64,000 nucleotides of DNA. Origin: a virus. Shown here one piece after another: positions 32,828 through 40,040 of the stretch; the stretch's first letter is position 1, and every line of letters begins with the position of its first letter. The notes under the pieces were generated by a model. That model was not told the origin of the DNA, searched no databases, and worked only from the letters and a program-made list of their open reading frames with translations. Where the stretch lies: positions 62,001 through 126,000 of the IMG/VR virus record IMGVR_UViG_3300024054_000362. One strand, written 5' to 3'. The position numbers were made by a program, and so were the translations under genes.

Positions 32828-33772
32828 ATGCTCGCAACCTATGTCAACGGTTACGCGTACGGCTTCGGACAGGCGCCAACGTCGTTCGTGCAGTACTTCG
32901 CCCAGATGAGCAAAAAACGGCAACTGGGTGCAGGATTTCAAGGACTAGGGCAACCGGCGAACGACTTTATCGCCTTCAACAACGGCCAGTCGTCACCTGC
33001 ATCCTTTGTCGGTGACCCTGCAGGGTTCGGTCTCGGCAATGTGGTCTTCTGCAACAAGGAAGCAGGGACCAACCGTCCGCAGTGCATCTTGAATCAGACC
33101 GGTGATGGAGCGCGTGCACCCATTCGTGCAATGCAGCTAGCAGCTGATCGGATCATCACACTCATCAATCAAGGCCTTCGTAACCAACTCGCAGGCGACC
33201 AACTGTGTGCACAGTTCCCGCGCGCAGATGGTTCCGGTACGTTCGAGAACTGTGCTCCGATCGGTCAGATTCAAGACAATCCAATCGCGAGCGGCGGTGG
33301 CGGCGGAATCGACGGCATTGTTGGCGACACCACACGAGGTGTCGTCGGCCTAGCACTGACATTTGCCGGAGCCCTCAAACAAGTTCCTCTGGATGCCCGA
33401 GGGCGGAACGTGATGATCGCGATCATCGAACCGCTCAACAACGGCATTCAGGCCGAAATGTCTGGCGATATTGCGGCCTACCTGAACGATGTCGCCGACA
33501 ATTTTCCAGCGCTTGTTGAAGCATTCAAGGCACGCGGCGGTACGTCGATTCAGACGGTGATCGATCCCGCCACGATCGAAGCGCTTCCATTCGTGCTTCC
33601 GGCCGCTGTCGCCGGCACGTCGAACAAGAAGGCGATCATCGCTGCGACGGCCGCAATGATCGGCCTGACCTCGGTCGCAGCGTACGCTGCCGGCGTGAAG
33701 AAGCCGATGGCGCTCTACGCCGACAAGCCCGCGCTCGGTCGCGGTCGTCGCCGTCGCTCGCGGAGGTACTAG
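32828..33772 (+). CDS. membrane protein with PG-binding-like motif and basic tail
   Basis: 314 residues. Four cysteines in the middle, a peptidoglycan-binding-like half motif GGIDGIVGDTTRGVVGLAL at about 157-176, a helical C-terminal half, one membrane segment (about 268-287) and a tail GRGRRRRSRRY. It follows the three-copy cassette but has its own palindrome and promoter. Probably related in function to that cassette. Confidence 0.75.
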   Translation: MLATYVNGYAYGFGQAPTSFVQYFAQMSKKRQLGAGFQGLGQPANDFIAFNNGQSSPASFVGDPAGFGLGNVVFCNKEAGTNRPQCILNQTGDGARAPIRAMQLAADRIITLINQGLRNQLAGDQLCAQFPRADGSGTFENCAPIGQIQDNPIASGGGGGIDGIVGDTTRGVVGLALTFAGALKQVPLDARGRNVMIAIIEPLNNGIQAEMSGDIAAYLNDVADNFPALVEAFKARGGTSIQTVIDPATIEALPFVLPAAVAGTSNKKAIIAATAAMIGLTSVAAYAAGVKKPMALYADKPALGRGRRRRSRRY

Positions 33773-33810
33773 CCCGTGCTCGCCTCCTCGACAAACTGGA
33801 GAGGTCGTCT

Positions 33811-34269
33811 ATGCTCTCCGTGACGCAATCCCAACGCGTCGAGGATAGAAACGGCGAGAGCGCCAACGAACTGATCGCGGCGTGGGGGCGGAGCGGCTAT
33901 CGCTACGGCTTCCCCGACTTCTACGCAGCGCAGTTCCCGGTCCGTCCGATGTACTACGACCAAAGCTGCATCTACAACGGTGTGATCGGTCGGCACTACC
34001 CGGACGCGCAGACCGGCCGCTACCACTACATGTTCGATCAGAACATGTACCTGCAGCCCGGCAACTACGATCCCAACCCGTTCCCGACGCGGGGGTTTGG
34101 TCAGACCGAACCAGCGTCGACACCGCCGGTAACACAGGCCGCCGTTCAGACCCCGTCATCAGGTACAGCCCGCGCAGGTCGCGTCGCAATCGGTGTAGGG
34201 ATCACGGCAGTTCTGATCGGCGCCGGCATCTTCATCAGCTCGCGATCGCGGCGTTCTTCCCATCGCTAG
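33811..34269 (+). CDS. single-pass membrane protein, Tyr-rich
   Basis: 152 residues. N-terminal 85 residues are rich in Tyr, Asn, Gln and Asp (YRYGFPDFYAAQFPVRPMYY), then a Thr/Pro linker, a membrane segment (about 127-145) and a basic tail. GGAGAGG upstream of ATG 33811. Probable minor virion membrane protein. Confidence 0.7.
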   Translation: MLSVTQSQRVEDRNGESANELIAAWGRSGYRYGFPDFYAAQFPVRPMYYDQSCIYNGVIGRHYPDAQTGRYHYMFDQNMYLQPGNYDPNPFPTRGFGQTEPASTPPVTQAAVQTPSSGTARAGRVAIGVGITAVLIGAGIFISSRSRRSSHR

Positions 34270-34302
34270 CAAGTAGGGCAAAGCGCGAGTATAATCACAC
34301 TC

Positions 34303-34533
34303 GTGAACAAGCCCAAACGCCCCAAGTCCCGTGCGCGACCCAGTCGCAGCGGCGATCGAATCTCCCATCTGCACGTCGTGATCGACGAGGAACTGCAAGA
34401 AGGCCTCGAAGCGCACGCCGTCAAGCTTGACCCTCGCGCAAAGGTTGTCGGTCGCCGGCTGAACCTCTCCGCGGCGGCGCGAGACGCCATGCGGAAGGGC
34501 CTGGGGCTCCGCACTGCTGCGCGCGCAGCCTGA
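34303..34533 (+). CDS. basic ribbon-helix-helix-like protein
   Basis: 76 residues from GTG 34303. Lys/Arg-rich start, then ISHLHVVIDEELQEGLEAHA and two helices (LNLSAAARDAMRKGL), the layout of ribbon-helix-helix regulators. TATAAT lies seven bases before the GTG, the only perfect -10 box noticed here, and there is no Shine-Dalgarno sequence. A candidate regulator for the palindromes. Confidence 0.65.
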   Translation: MNKPKRPKSRARPSRSGDRISHLHVVIDEELQEGLEAHAVKLDPRAKVVGRRLNLSAAARDAMRKGLGLRTAARAA

Positions 34534-34534
34534 C

Positions 34535-34550
34535 GATCGCTCCAGCGATC
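34535..34550. promoter_or_regulatory. 16-bp palindrome, copy 10
   Basis: GATCGC, TCCA, GCGATC, seven bases upstream of the TATCGT box of the leaderless start at 34570. Confidence 0.75.
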
Positions 34551-34569
34551 GGTGTGGTATCGTCGCGGT

Positions 34570-35067
34570 ATGCGCCGACTCGGCCGATCTCGGATTCCCA
34601 ACGGCTATGCGCGTCGTCACGGCTGTACGGCCAAGGATGTCGATCCTGCGCAGCTCAAGATCGGAATGGAAGTCGAGATGGAGCACACGAGCGACCCAAA
34701 AATCGCTCGTGAAATCGCCCTCGATCACATCTGCGAAAACAAGGGACGTCCCTACTACATCCCGGCAGGTGTTCGACACGAACAGCTGCTTCTCAAACGT
34801 CGTGGTGGATTCGGTGCCGTCGGAGGGACGAGTTGTTCGACGAGCCCACGATGGGTCCGTGGCGGTATCGGACTTTTGTTGGGCGGCGTCCTCGGCGGCA
34901 TGATCGGCGGCGGCATCGCCATGGTGATGGTCAACTCGGCCAGCATCACCGAGCCGCTACAGTCGGCGATTCGGCTGAAGACCGCAACTATGCTCCCGAT
35001 CTTCGGAGCCCTCGTTGGTGGCGCGGGCGTCGGCATCTTCGCCGCCGCCAAGCCGGAGTGCACGTGA
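34570..35067 (+). CDS. PEC-family membrane protein 1, with DUF5661-like N-terminus
   Basis: 165 residues. Residues about 22-65 (LKIGMEVEMEHTSDPKIARE, then IALDHICENKGRPYYIPAG) match the DUF5661 type seen in phages. The C-terminal 80 residues are two Gly-zipper membrane segments and end AAAKPECT. The next two genes encode only that membrane part. ATG 34570 is six bases after TATCGT (leaderless type). Confidence 0.75.
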   Translation: MRRLGRSRIPNGYARRHGCTAKDVDPAQLKIGMEVEMEHTSDPKIAREIALDHICENKGRPYYIPAGVRHEQLLLKRRGGFGAVGGTSCSTSPRWVRGGIGLLLGGVLGGMIGGGIAMVMVNSASITEPLQSAIRLKTATMLPIFGALVGGAGVGIFAAAKPECT

Positions 35068-35324
35068 GACGCCGACACCGTCAGTTAGGCGCGGAATGTG
35101 CCACCAGCTCACGCCTGTCGCGTGGCGTCGTCGGCGGCATCATGGGCGGCGTCGCAGGCGGCGTAATCGGCCTCCTTGTCGGCGCTGTCGTCGGTTTCAA
35201 AAAGATCAACGATGCATCGTCGCAGACGGCACCGTTCAAGGCCTCGATTGGAGCTGCCGCCGGGGTCACCGCTCTCGGCATTCTTGTCGGCGCGACGGCG
35301 AGCGCCATCCAACCGGAGTGCTGA
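35064..35324 (+). CDS. PEC-family membrane protein 2
   Basis: 86 residues from GTG 35064, overlapping the upstream stop (GTGA). A basic Cys-containing N-terminus, two Gly/Ala/Val membrane segments (about 20-42 and 60-80) and the ending AIQPEC. Same plan as its neighbours, so a tandem duplicate. Confidence 0.8.
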   Translation: MRRRHRQLGAECATSSRLSRGVVGGIMGGVAGGVIGLLVGAVVGFKKINDASSQTAPFKASIGAAAGVTALGILVGATASAIQPEC

Positions 35325-35557
35325 TGGCACGCGACATCCTTGTGAAGCGCAGCTGTAAGGGAAGCTCGCGTGCTGCACGCGCAGTCGAAGGTGCAGCCCT
35401 CGGCGCGATCGTCGGTCTGTTTGCAGGCGGTTTGATCGGCGGCCTTGTATTTGCGGGCGGGTCTTCGAAGAAGACCGCGATCCTTGTCGGACTGGGCGTG
35501 ATGGGCGCCGCCACGGCCGGCGAGAGCGTGCTTACGGCTCTGCCGCCCGAATGCTAG
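35324..35557 (+). CDS. PEC-family membrane protein 3
   Basis: 77 residues; ATG 35324 overlaps the upstream stop (TGATG). Basic N-terminus with one Cys (VKRSCKGSSRAARAV), two Gly-zipper segments and the ending ALPPEC. The shared N-terminal Cys and final Glu-Cys suggest paired thiols on one side of the membrane. Confidence 0.8.
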   Translation: MARDILVKRSCKGSSRAARAVEGAALGAIVGLFAGGLIGGLVFAGGSSKKTAILVGLGVMGAATAGESVLTALPPEC

Positions 35558-35615
35558 CGAGGTAGCGCTCGCGGTCTCTTGCGTCGTGCTTCATGTTAGT
35601 GGTGCTGCGTGGACG

Positions 35616-35852
35616 TTACTTGACCCCCTTATTGCAGCCCTTCCCCTTGCGACAGAAGAAGTACGTGCCGTCGTAGTAGACATGCGCGATCAGGTTCTTC
35701 GCCGGTCGCCGTGCAGGCTTGCGTCGAACCTTGCAACAGCTCGTCGGAAGCAGTCGGTTCGGCGGGTTCTTGACCCAGTGGTTGCGGTCCAACAACGCGA
35801 TCGCGTAACGCGTCGCCGGCTGATCCACAGCACGGTAGATGTGGAAGCTCAT
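35616..35852 (-). CDS. small basic protein with Cys pairs
   Basis: 78 residues from ATG 35852, overlapping the upstream stop by 4 nt. Contains TSCCKVRRKPARRPAKN and ends YFFCRKGKGCNKGVK, a possible zinc site. Last gene of the minus operon that starts at 36822. Confidence 0.65.
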   Translation of the reverse strand: MSFHIYRAVDQPATRYAIALLDRNHWVKNPPNRLLPTSCCKVRRKPARRPAKNLIAHVYYDGTYFFCRKGKGCNKGVK

Positions 35853-36016
35853 CGGGACCTGCGCTCCTTCTGAACGACGTCGTACGCCGCCTCGGCCTGT
35901 GCGTACGTCGTGACGATGCCCTCGCGAGCTTGGGTCGCGATGATGGTCGGGACCATCAACCTTCGACGAAGAACCGGATCGGCCAAGATCGCCCGGATAT
36001 CGACTCGTCTCAGCAT
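35849..36016 (-). CDS. small helical protein
   Basis: 55 residues from ATG 36016, overlapping the upstream stop by 7 nt. Two helices (VDIRAILADPVLRRRLMVPT, YAQAEAAYDVVQKE). Unknown function. Confidence 0.65.
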   Translation of the reverse strand: MLRRVDIRAILADPVLRRRLMVPTIIATQAREGIVTTYAQAEAAYDVVQKERRSR

Positions 36017-36441
36017 GGCCAACCCTCCGTTTCGAGATGGTGCGCCCACGCGCCTGCCTCGTAGTCTTCGAGCTGATCGGCGAACCACTGTCGCTGCCGC
36101 TCGTCGCCGTTGTGGGCGGAACGCCAAGACTCCATCCGCTCGTTGTAGTTGCGATAGCCGTCATGGAAGGCGGTCGACGGAAAGCCGCCTGTGATGTGCT
36201 CGAACTTCCCGATCAGGAAGTCGTAGGCGAGCTGCTCGACGTACGGGTTCAGCGACTCGCCGAACGGCAGCAGCGCGAAGCAATGATCGCAGTGAAACGT
36301 CCGCGCGGTTTTGAAATCGCGCCGCATGTGGCACTTGTACCCGTTGGCGTCCTGCCAGTGACGTCCGGGCGGATGCTCGCAGCGTTTCTGGAGAGCCTTG
36401 AGCTTCCGCAGGGCCTTCGCTCGACGTTCATCTTCGGTCAT
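36010..36441 (-). CDS. phage zinc-binding hypothetical protein
   Basis: 143 residues. Basic helix at the start, then C20..H..H (RCEHPPGRHW), C37..H38, and FHCDHCFALLPFG, a zinc-ribbon pattern. The rest is aromatic-rich helix (YNERMESWRSAH, QRQWFADQLEDYEAGAW). Similar zinc proteins are common in phage early regions. Confidence 0.7.
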   Translation of the reverse strand: MTEDERRAKALRKLKALQKRCEHPPGRHWQDANGYKCHMRRDFKTARTFHCDHCFALLPFGESLNPYVEQLAYDFLIGKFEHITGGFPSTAFHDGYRNYNERMESWRSAHNGDERQRQWFADQLEDYEAGAWAHHLETEGWPC

Positions 36442-36444
36442 GGG

Positions 36445-36822
36445 CTAGTCCTTCCCCATCACGTCGACGTGGAAGCGGCCAGCACTGTACGCTGCCTTGA
36501 GCGCTCGCGCGTGGCCGTTGCGGTACTGCGTCGCGAGCAGCGCCACCAGCTCGTTCCGTGACCGCGGCTTGTTGCCGATCATGGCATCGGTGACGCCGAT
36601 CTTCGCCGCCATGTTGAGCTGCTCGCACCATTCGTGCGGCGAACAGTTGACGAGATCGACGCGCTTGAAGGTGATGCTCTTCGGTTCATTCGACGAGATC
36701 TCATCGATGGTGAACGGCCCGCCAGACGTGTACTGCAAGAGGCCGAGACCGTCGATCGAGACCTGGCAGGAGTTGCGGCCCTGACCTGCGTGGATTCGCG
36801 CTGCGAGCTTGGGAGACTTCAT
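36445..36822 (-). CDS. hypothetical early protein
   Basis: 125 residues from ATG 36822 (GGAAGG upstream). Beta-rich first half (CQVSIDGLGLLQYTSGGPF), helical second half (EWCEQLNMAAKIGVTDAMIG). First gene of the leftward operon 36822-35616, divergent from the SNF2 gene and sharing with it an inverted-repeat promoter region. Confidence 0.65.
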   Translation of the reverse strand: MKSPKLAARIHAGQGRNSCQVSIDGLGLLQYTSGGPFTIDEISSNEPKSITFKRVDLVNCSPHEWCEQLNMAAKIGVTDAMIGNKPRSRNELVALLATQYRNGHARALKAAYSAGRFHVDVMGKD

Positions 36823-37257
36823 CGGGGTGTTTCCTTCCGTTCGTTCGCTGGTTCGCTTGACAGACGTATGAATAGGGCCGGCTATTCGACAAAGCAAGAG
36901 CTAGTTGATAAGAAAGCAAAACCACGAGTGAAAGTCAGGCTGATCTGTCGATAGTCCCGGCGATCTGCCGACAGATCCGGCGATCGACGTGCTGTCGTTT
37001 GAGGGCGGATCCAGGCTTGGATCGCTGCAGATCCGCCCCTGATTCACGGGCTATTGACGTAAATTCACATAGTTACGCGAGTCCGCAAGCTCCCGCGCGA
37101 GGTCTCTCGCGCGCAGAAAGGATACAGGCTTCCCTGAGCTTAAAGACCTGATGAAGAAGCTGGTTTTTGGAGCCTCCAAAACCCCTTGAAATTACGCATA
37201 TTTAGCAAATAGCTCTTGCTTTGCGAATAAACCGGCCGTATCAACCGTCCTACAGAC
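36823..37257. promoter_or_regulatory. divergent control region with long inverted repeat
   Basis: 435 bp without a gene. Outer arms at 36876-36903 and 37210-37237 form a 28-bp nearly perfect inverted repeat sharing the 14-bp core CAAAGCAAGAGCTA, so each divergent operon has the same upstream sequence. Inside are CGCGCGAG/CTCGCGCG (37094-37113), TTTTGGAG/CTCCAAAA (37165-37181), and paired GCGGATC/GATCCGC repeats near 37006-37037. It is more A/T-rich than its surroundings. It looks like a paired early promoter-operator; an origin of replication is also possible. Confidence 0.65.
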
Positions 37258-39381
37258 ATGGCAACGAACAAACACCCCGGAAAGTGCGCGACCTGCCAGA
37301 CTCCCGTTCCTGCCGGTCAGGGCGAGCTGCGCATGGGCAACAAGGGCTGGATGGTGCTGTGCGCTGCGCACGGCTCGGTGTCTGCTGCTCAGGCAGTCGT
37401 CGCACTGGTCATCCGGGTGTGGCTGGCTGCCGGCCGCGTGTTCTGTGCGCCGGTTGCCCGGCTGAACGGCACCTTCGAGAAGTACGTCGCCATCACCCGC
37501 GAGGCGGGCTTCGGCTACAGCAAGGCGGACAACGCGCAGGTCGGCACGGTGGCTCAGGCGCTCGCGTTGGTGAACAACCTCCGTGCAGGAGGGTTCACGC
37601 CGGACGTCTCACCCGAGCTGTTGGTGCAGCTCCAGGCACGTGAAGCACAGGCCCGTCAAGAGGTCACCGATGCACAGGGTCGTGCTGTCGAAGTCAACGC
37701 GCGCCTCGCCGAGCGTGGCCTCGGACTGATGGCGTTCCAGAACATCGGCATCGAGTGGCTTGCGCCGCGCCAGAAGGCCCTACTCGGCGACGACATGGGC
37801 CTCGGCAAGACTGTTCAGGCACTCGCGGCGTCGCCCGTTGGTGCACCGATTGTCGTGGTGTGCCCTGCCGTCGCCAAGGGTGTGTGGCTCCGCGAGGTCT
37901 CGCGCTTCCGTCCTGATATCACGCCGGTCGTGCTGTCCGGTCGCAACTCGTTCCGCTGGGCGCAGCCAGGCGAGATGATCATCGTCAACTACGACATTCT
38001 CCCGGGCGAGCCGGCCACGGAGAAGGGCTACGCCGCCACGCTGTCGGCCGATCTCGCGAACGCGCCCGAGGGCACGGTGCTGATCGGCGACGAGGCCCAC
38101 ATGCTCAAGGAAAGCGACGCCAACCGCACGAGCCAGTTTCGCGCGCTGCGCCAGGCCGCGCTCGCTTCGAACGGTCGCGTGTGGCTGCTGACGGCGACGC
38201 CGATTCTGAATCGGCCGACGGAGCTGTGGGCGCTTCTGCAGGCGATGGACGCCGGTCGCGAAGTCTACGGCAGCTACGACAAGTTCAAGCGCCTGTGGAA
38301 CGCACAGCAGGGCCGTTACGGCACCGTGTGGGGCGATGCACAGCCCGAGGTCGCGTCGCTGCTCAAGAAAATCATGCTCCGCCGCATGAAGCGCGACGTG
38401 CTCACGCAGCTGCCGCCGAAGACGGTCCGCGACGTCGAAGTGAACGGCCTGTCCGATTCCGTTCGCCGTCTCTGTGACCAGGCGCTCGCCCAGCTGGAGG
38501 CCGACGGCGTCTCCATCGAGGAAGCGCTCCGCATCGCCTCCGAAACGGAGAACATCACGCGTCCGAGCATCCAGATCTGGTCCAAGGCGCGCGCCGCCCT
38601 CGCTACGGTCAAGCTCGGCGCCGCCCTCGACATGATCGAGGCCTTCGAGGACGCCGAGGAGCCCGTCGTCGTGTTCAGCGCGCACCGCGCGTCGGTGGAC
38701 ACGCTTGGCAAGCGTCCCGGTTGGGCGGCGATCACTGGTGACACGCCGGGCACGGAGCGTGAAGCGATCGCGGCACGCTTCCAGGCCGGTGAGCTGGCCG
38801 GTGTGGCTGCGACGATCAAGGCTGGCGGTGTTGCCATCACGCTGACTCGCGCCTCCAACGCGATCTTCATCGATGAGGAAGTCACCCCGGCACTCAACAA
38901 CCAGGCACAGGATCGCGTCTACCGCATCGGCCAGTCGCGCGGCGTGGTCATCACCCGCCTGGTTGCGACGCACGCACTCGATCGCCACACGGCGATGCTG
39001 CTCGATCGCAAGAGCGAGATCATCGCCAGCAGCGTGGACGCTGCCGTCGTCGGCGGCGATGAAGTCGTGTCGAGCGTCCCGACGGTCGACGTCGCCGCGA
39101 TCACCGCCGGCGCTGAGAAGGCGATCGCAGCCGAGATCGCCGTGCTCGAAGCCGAGCAGGCTGTCCCGGCGCCTGTCGCCCCGGCACTGTCGCCGACGGA
39201 CGCACGCATCGCCGTCATCAACCACGACCTGCGCGAGCTGAACATCGGCCGCACGATGCTCGCCGGCAATCGGGCGGCCTGCGAAGTGCTCGACGCACGC
39301 ATCGCCGAGTTGATGGCCGAGTACACCAAGCTCGCGTACGACGACATCGAGATCGTCGTCCCCGCCGAGTGCCCGTTTTGA
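37258..39381 (+). CDS. SNF2-family DNA helicase/translocase
   Basis: 707 residues. N-terminal zinc-like cluster (C10, C13, C35, H38). Then the SNF2 ATPase: Walker A LLGDDMGLGKT at about 175-185, DEAH at about 280, LLTATPILN, and the C-terminal helicase half with QAQDRVYRIGQS near 547. A C-terminal extension of about 110 residues is helical. Such phage proteins remodel DNA-protein complexes during replication or expression. First gene rightward from the control region; antisense reading is a shadow. Confidence 0.95.
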   Translation: MATNKHPGKCATCQTPVPAGQGELRMGNKGWMVLCAAHGSVSAAQAVVALVIRVWLAAGRVFCAPVARLNGTFEKYVAITREAGFGYSKADNAQVGTVAQALALVNNLRAGGFTPDVSPELLVQLQAREAQARQEVTDAQGRAVEVNARLAERGLGLMAFQNIGIEWLAPRQKALLGDDMGLGKTVQALAASPVGAPIVVVCPAVAKGVWLREVSRFRPDITPVVLSGRNSFRWAQPGEMIIVNYDILPGEPATEKGYAATLSADLANAPEGTVLIGDEAHMLKESDANRTSQFRALRQAALASNGRVWLLTATPILNRPTELWALLQAMDAGREVYGSYDKFKRLWNAQQGRYGTVWGDAQPEVASLLKKIMLRRMKRDVLTQLPPKTVRDVEVNGLSDSVRRLCDQALAQLEADGVSIEEALRIASETENITRPSIQIWSKARAALATVKLGAALDMIEAFEDAEEPVVVFSAHRASVDTLGKRPGWAAITGDTPGTEREAIAARFQAGELAGVAATIKAGGVAITLTRASNAIFIDEEVTPALNNQAQDRVYRIGQSRGVVITRLVATHALDRHTAMLLDRKSEIIASSVDAAVVGGDEVVSSVPTVDVAAITAGAEKAIAAEIAVLEAEQAVPAPVAPALSPTDARIAVINHDLRELNIGRTMLAGNRAACEVLDARIAELMAEYTKLAYDDIEIVVPAECPF

Positions 39382-39383
39382 TC

Positions 39384-39581
39384 ATGGACCGTTTCATCAT
39401 CGTACAGCGCACCGGTTTCTGTACGTACTTCCTGTACGCGTGGGACGGCGGTGAAGACCGATGGCTCGCGCACATCGACCTCGCGCAACAGTTCACCGCG
39501 AAGCAGGCGCGAAAGATCGTCAAGCAGATCAACGCGCGGTACCCCCTCGCACCGATCCCTGTCCACGTCCAACGCCTCTAG
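39384..39581 (+). CDS. small hypothetical protein
   Basis: 65 residues from ATG 39384. Beta strands (DRFIIVQRTGFCTYFLYAWD) then a helix (AKQARKIVKQINARY). It starts 2 nt after the helicase stop and is probably coupled. Unknown. Confidence 0.65.
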   Translation: MDRFIIVQRTGFCTYFLYAWDGGEDRWLAHIDLAQQFTAKQARKIVKQINARYPLAPIPVHVQRL

Positions 39582-39589
39582 GAGCCACC

Positions 39590-39964
39590 ATGCAGATTCA
39601 GAATCCTGACCTCGGCATGCCCGAAGGCCTCAGCGATAAGGGCCAGAAGGCTCACGCGATCATCGTCGAGTACCTCGTCGCCAACGGCCTCACCAGGACC
39701 GAGGTGCAAGCGTTCTACGCGCCCGCGGAGTGGTGCGAACGCGGTGAGGAGTACGGCCGCGACTCGCTGCTGGTCGTCATGTACGACGGCTGTGCTGCGC
39801 TGAAGACGGCCTTCTCGTTGGACTACTGCTACGAGGTTGTCGCGTCGAGGCGCGGCTATCCCGAGTGCTACGAGCACCACACGGCCATGCAGGCGAAGTT
39901 GGAAGAAGCTGGCCTGCGCGTCGAGGAATGCACCCGATGGTATGCCGCGATCTACGCGAACTAA
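39590..39964 (+). CDS. hypothetical acidic protein
   Basis: 124 residues from ATG 39590 with a CTAGGAG ribosome site. Helix-rich, with LIVVMYDG-like strand and many Tyr, Glu and Cys (WCERGEEYGRDSLLVVMYDG, YPECYEHHTAM). No family recognised. Confidence 0.7.
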   Translation: MQIQNPDLGMPEGLSDKGQKAHAIIVEYLVANGLTRTEVQAFYAPAEWCERGEEYGRDSLLVVMYDGCAALKTAFSLDYCYEVVASRRGYPECYEHHTAMQAKLEEAGLRVEECTRWYAAIYAN

Positions 39965-40040
39965 CATCGCGCAAGTTACTCTTGACTTGTTCGAATAACC
40001 AACGACACTGAAGCGTCTCACCGGCGAAGGCAGACACCCC
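39965..40040 (+). promoter_or_regulatory. promoter resembling the divergent control region
   Basis: TTACTCTTGACTTG, then TTCGAATAACC. It matches the repeat arms at 36876 and 37210 (CTCTTGC, TTTG, CGAATA). TTACTCTTGACTTG also occurs at 48773. Probably the same class of early promoter. Confidence 0.55.

Noticed and set aside
36876-37237. Inverted repeat as ends of an insertion sequence
   Set aside because: Only 330 bp apart, no transposase, no target duplication; divergent promoter arrangement explains it better.
37780-39225. 481-codon open frame on the minus strand across the SNF2 gene
   Set aside because: Antisense shadow of a well-supported helicase with high GC third positions; its composition (Asp/Arg/His) has no domain pattern.
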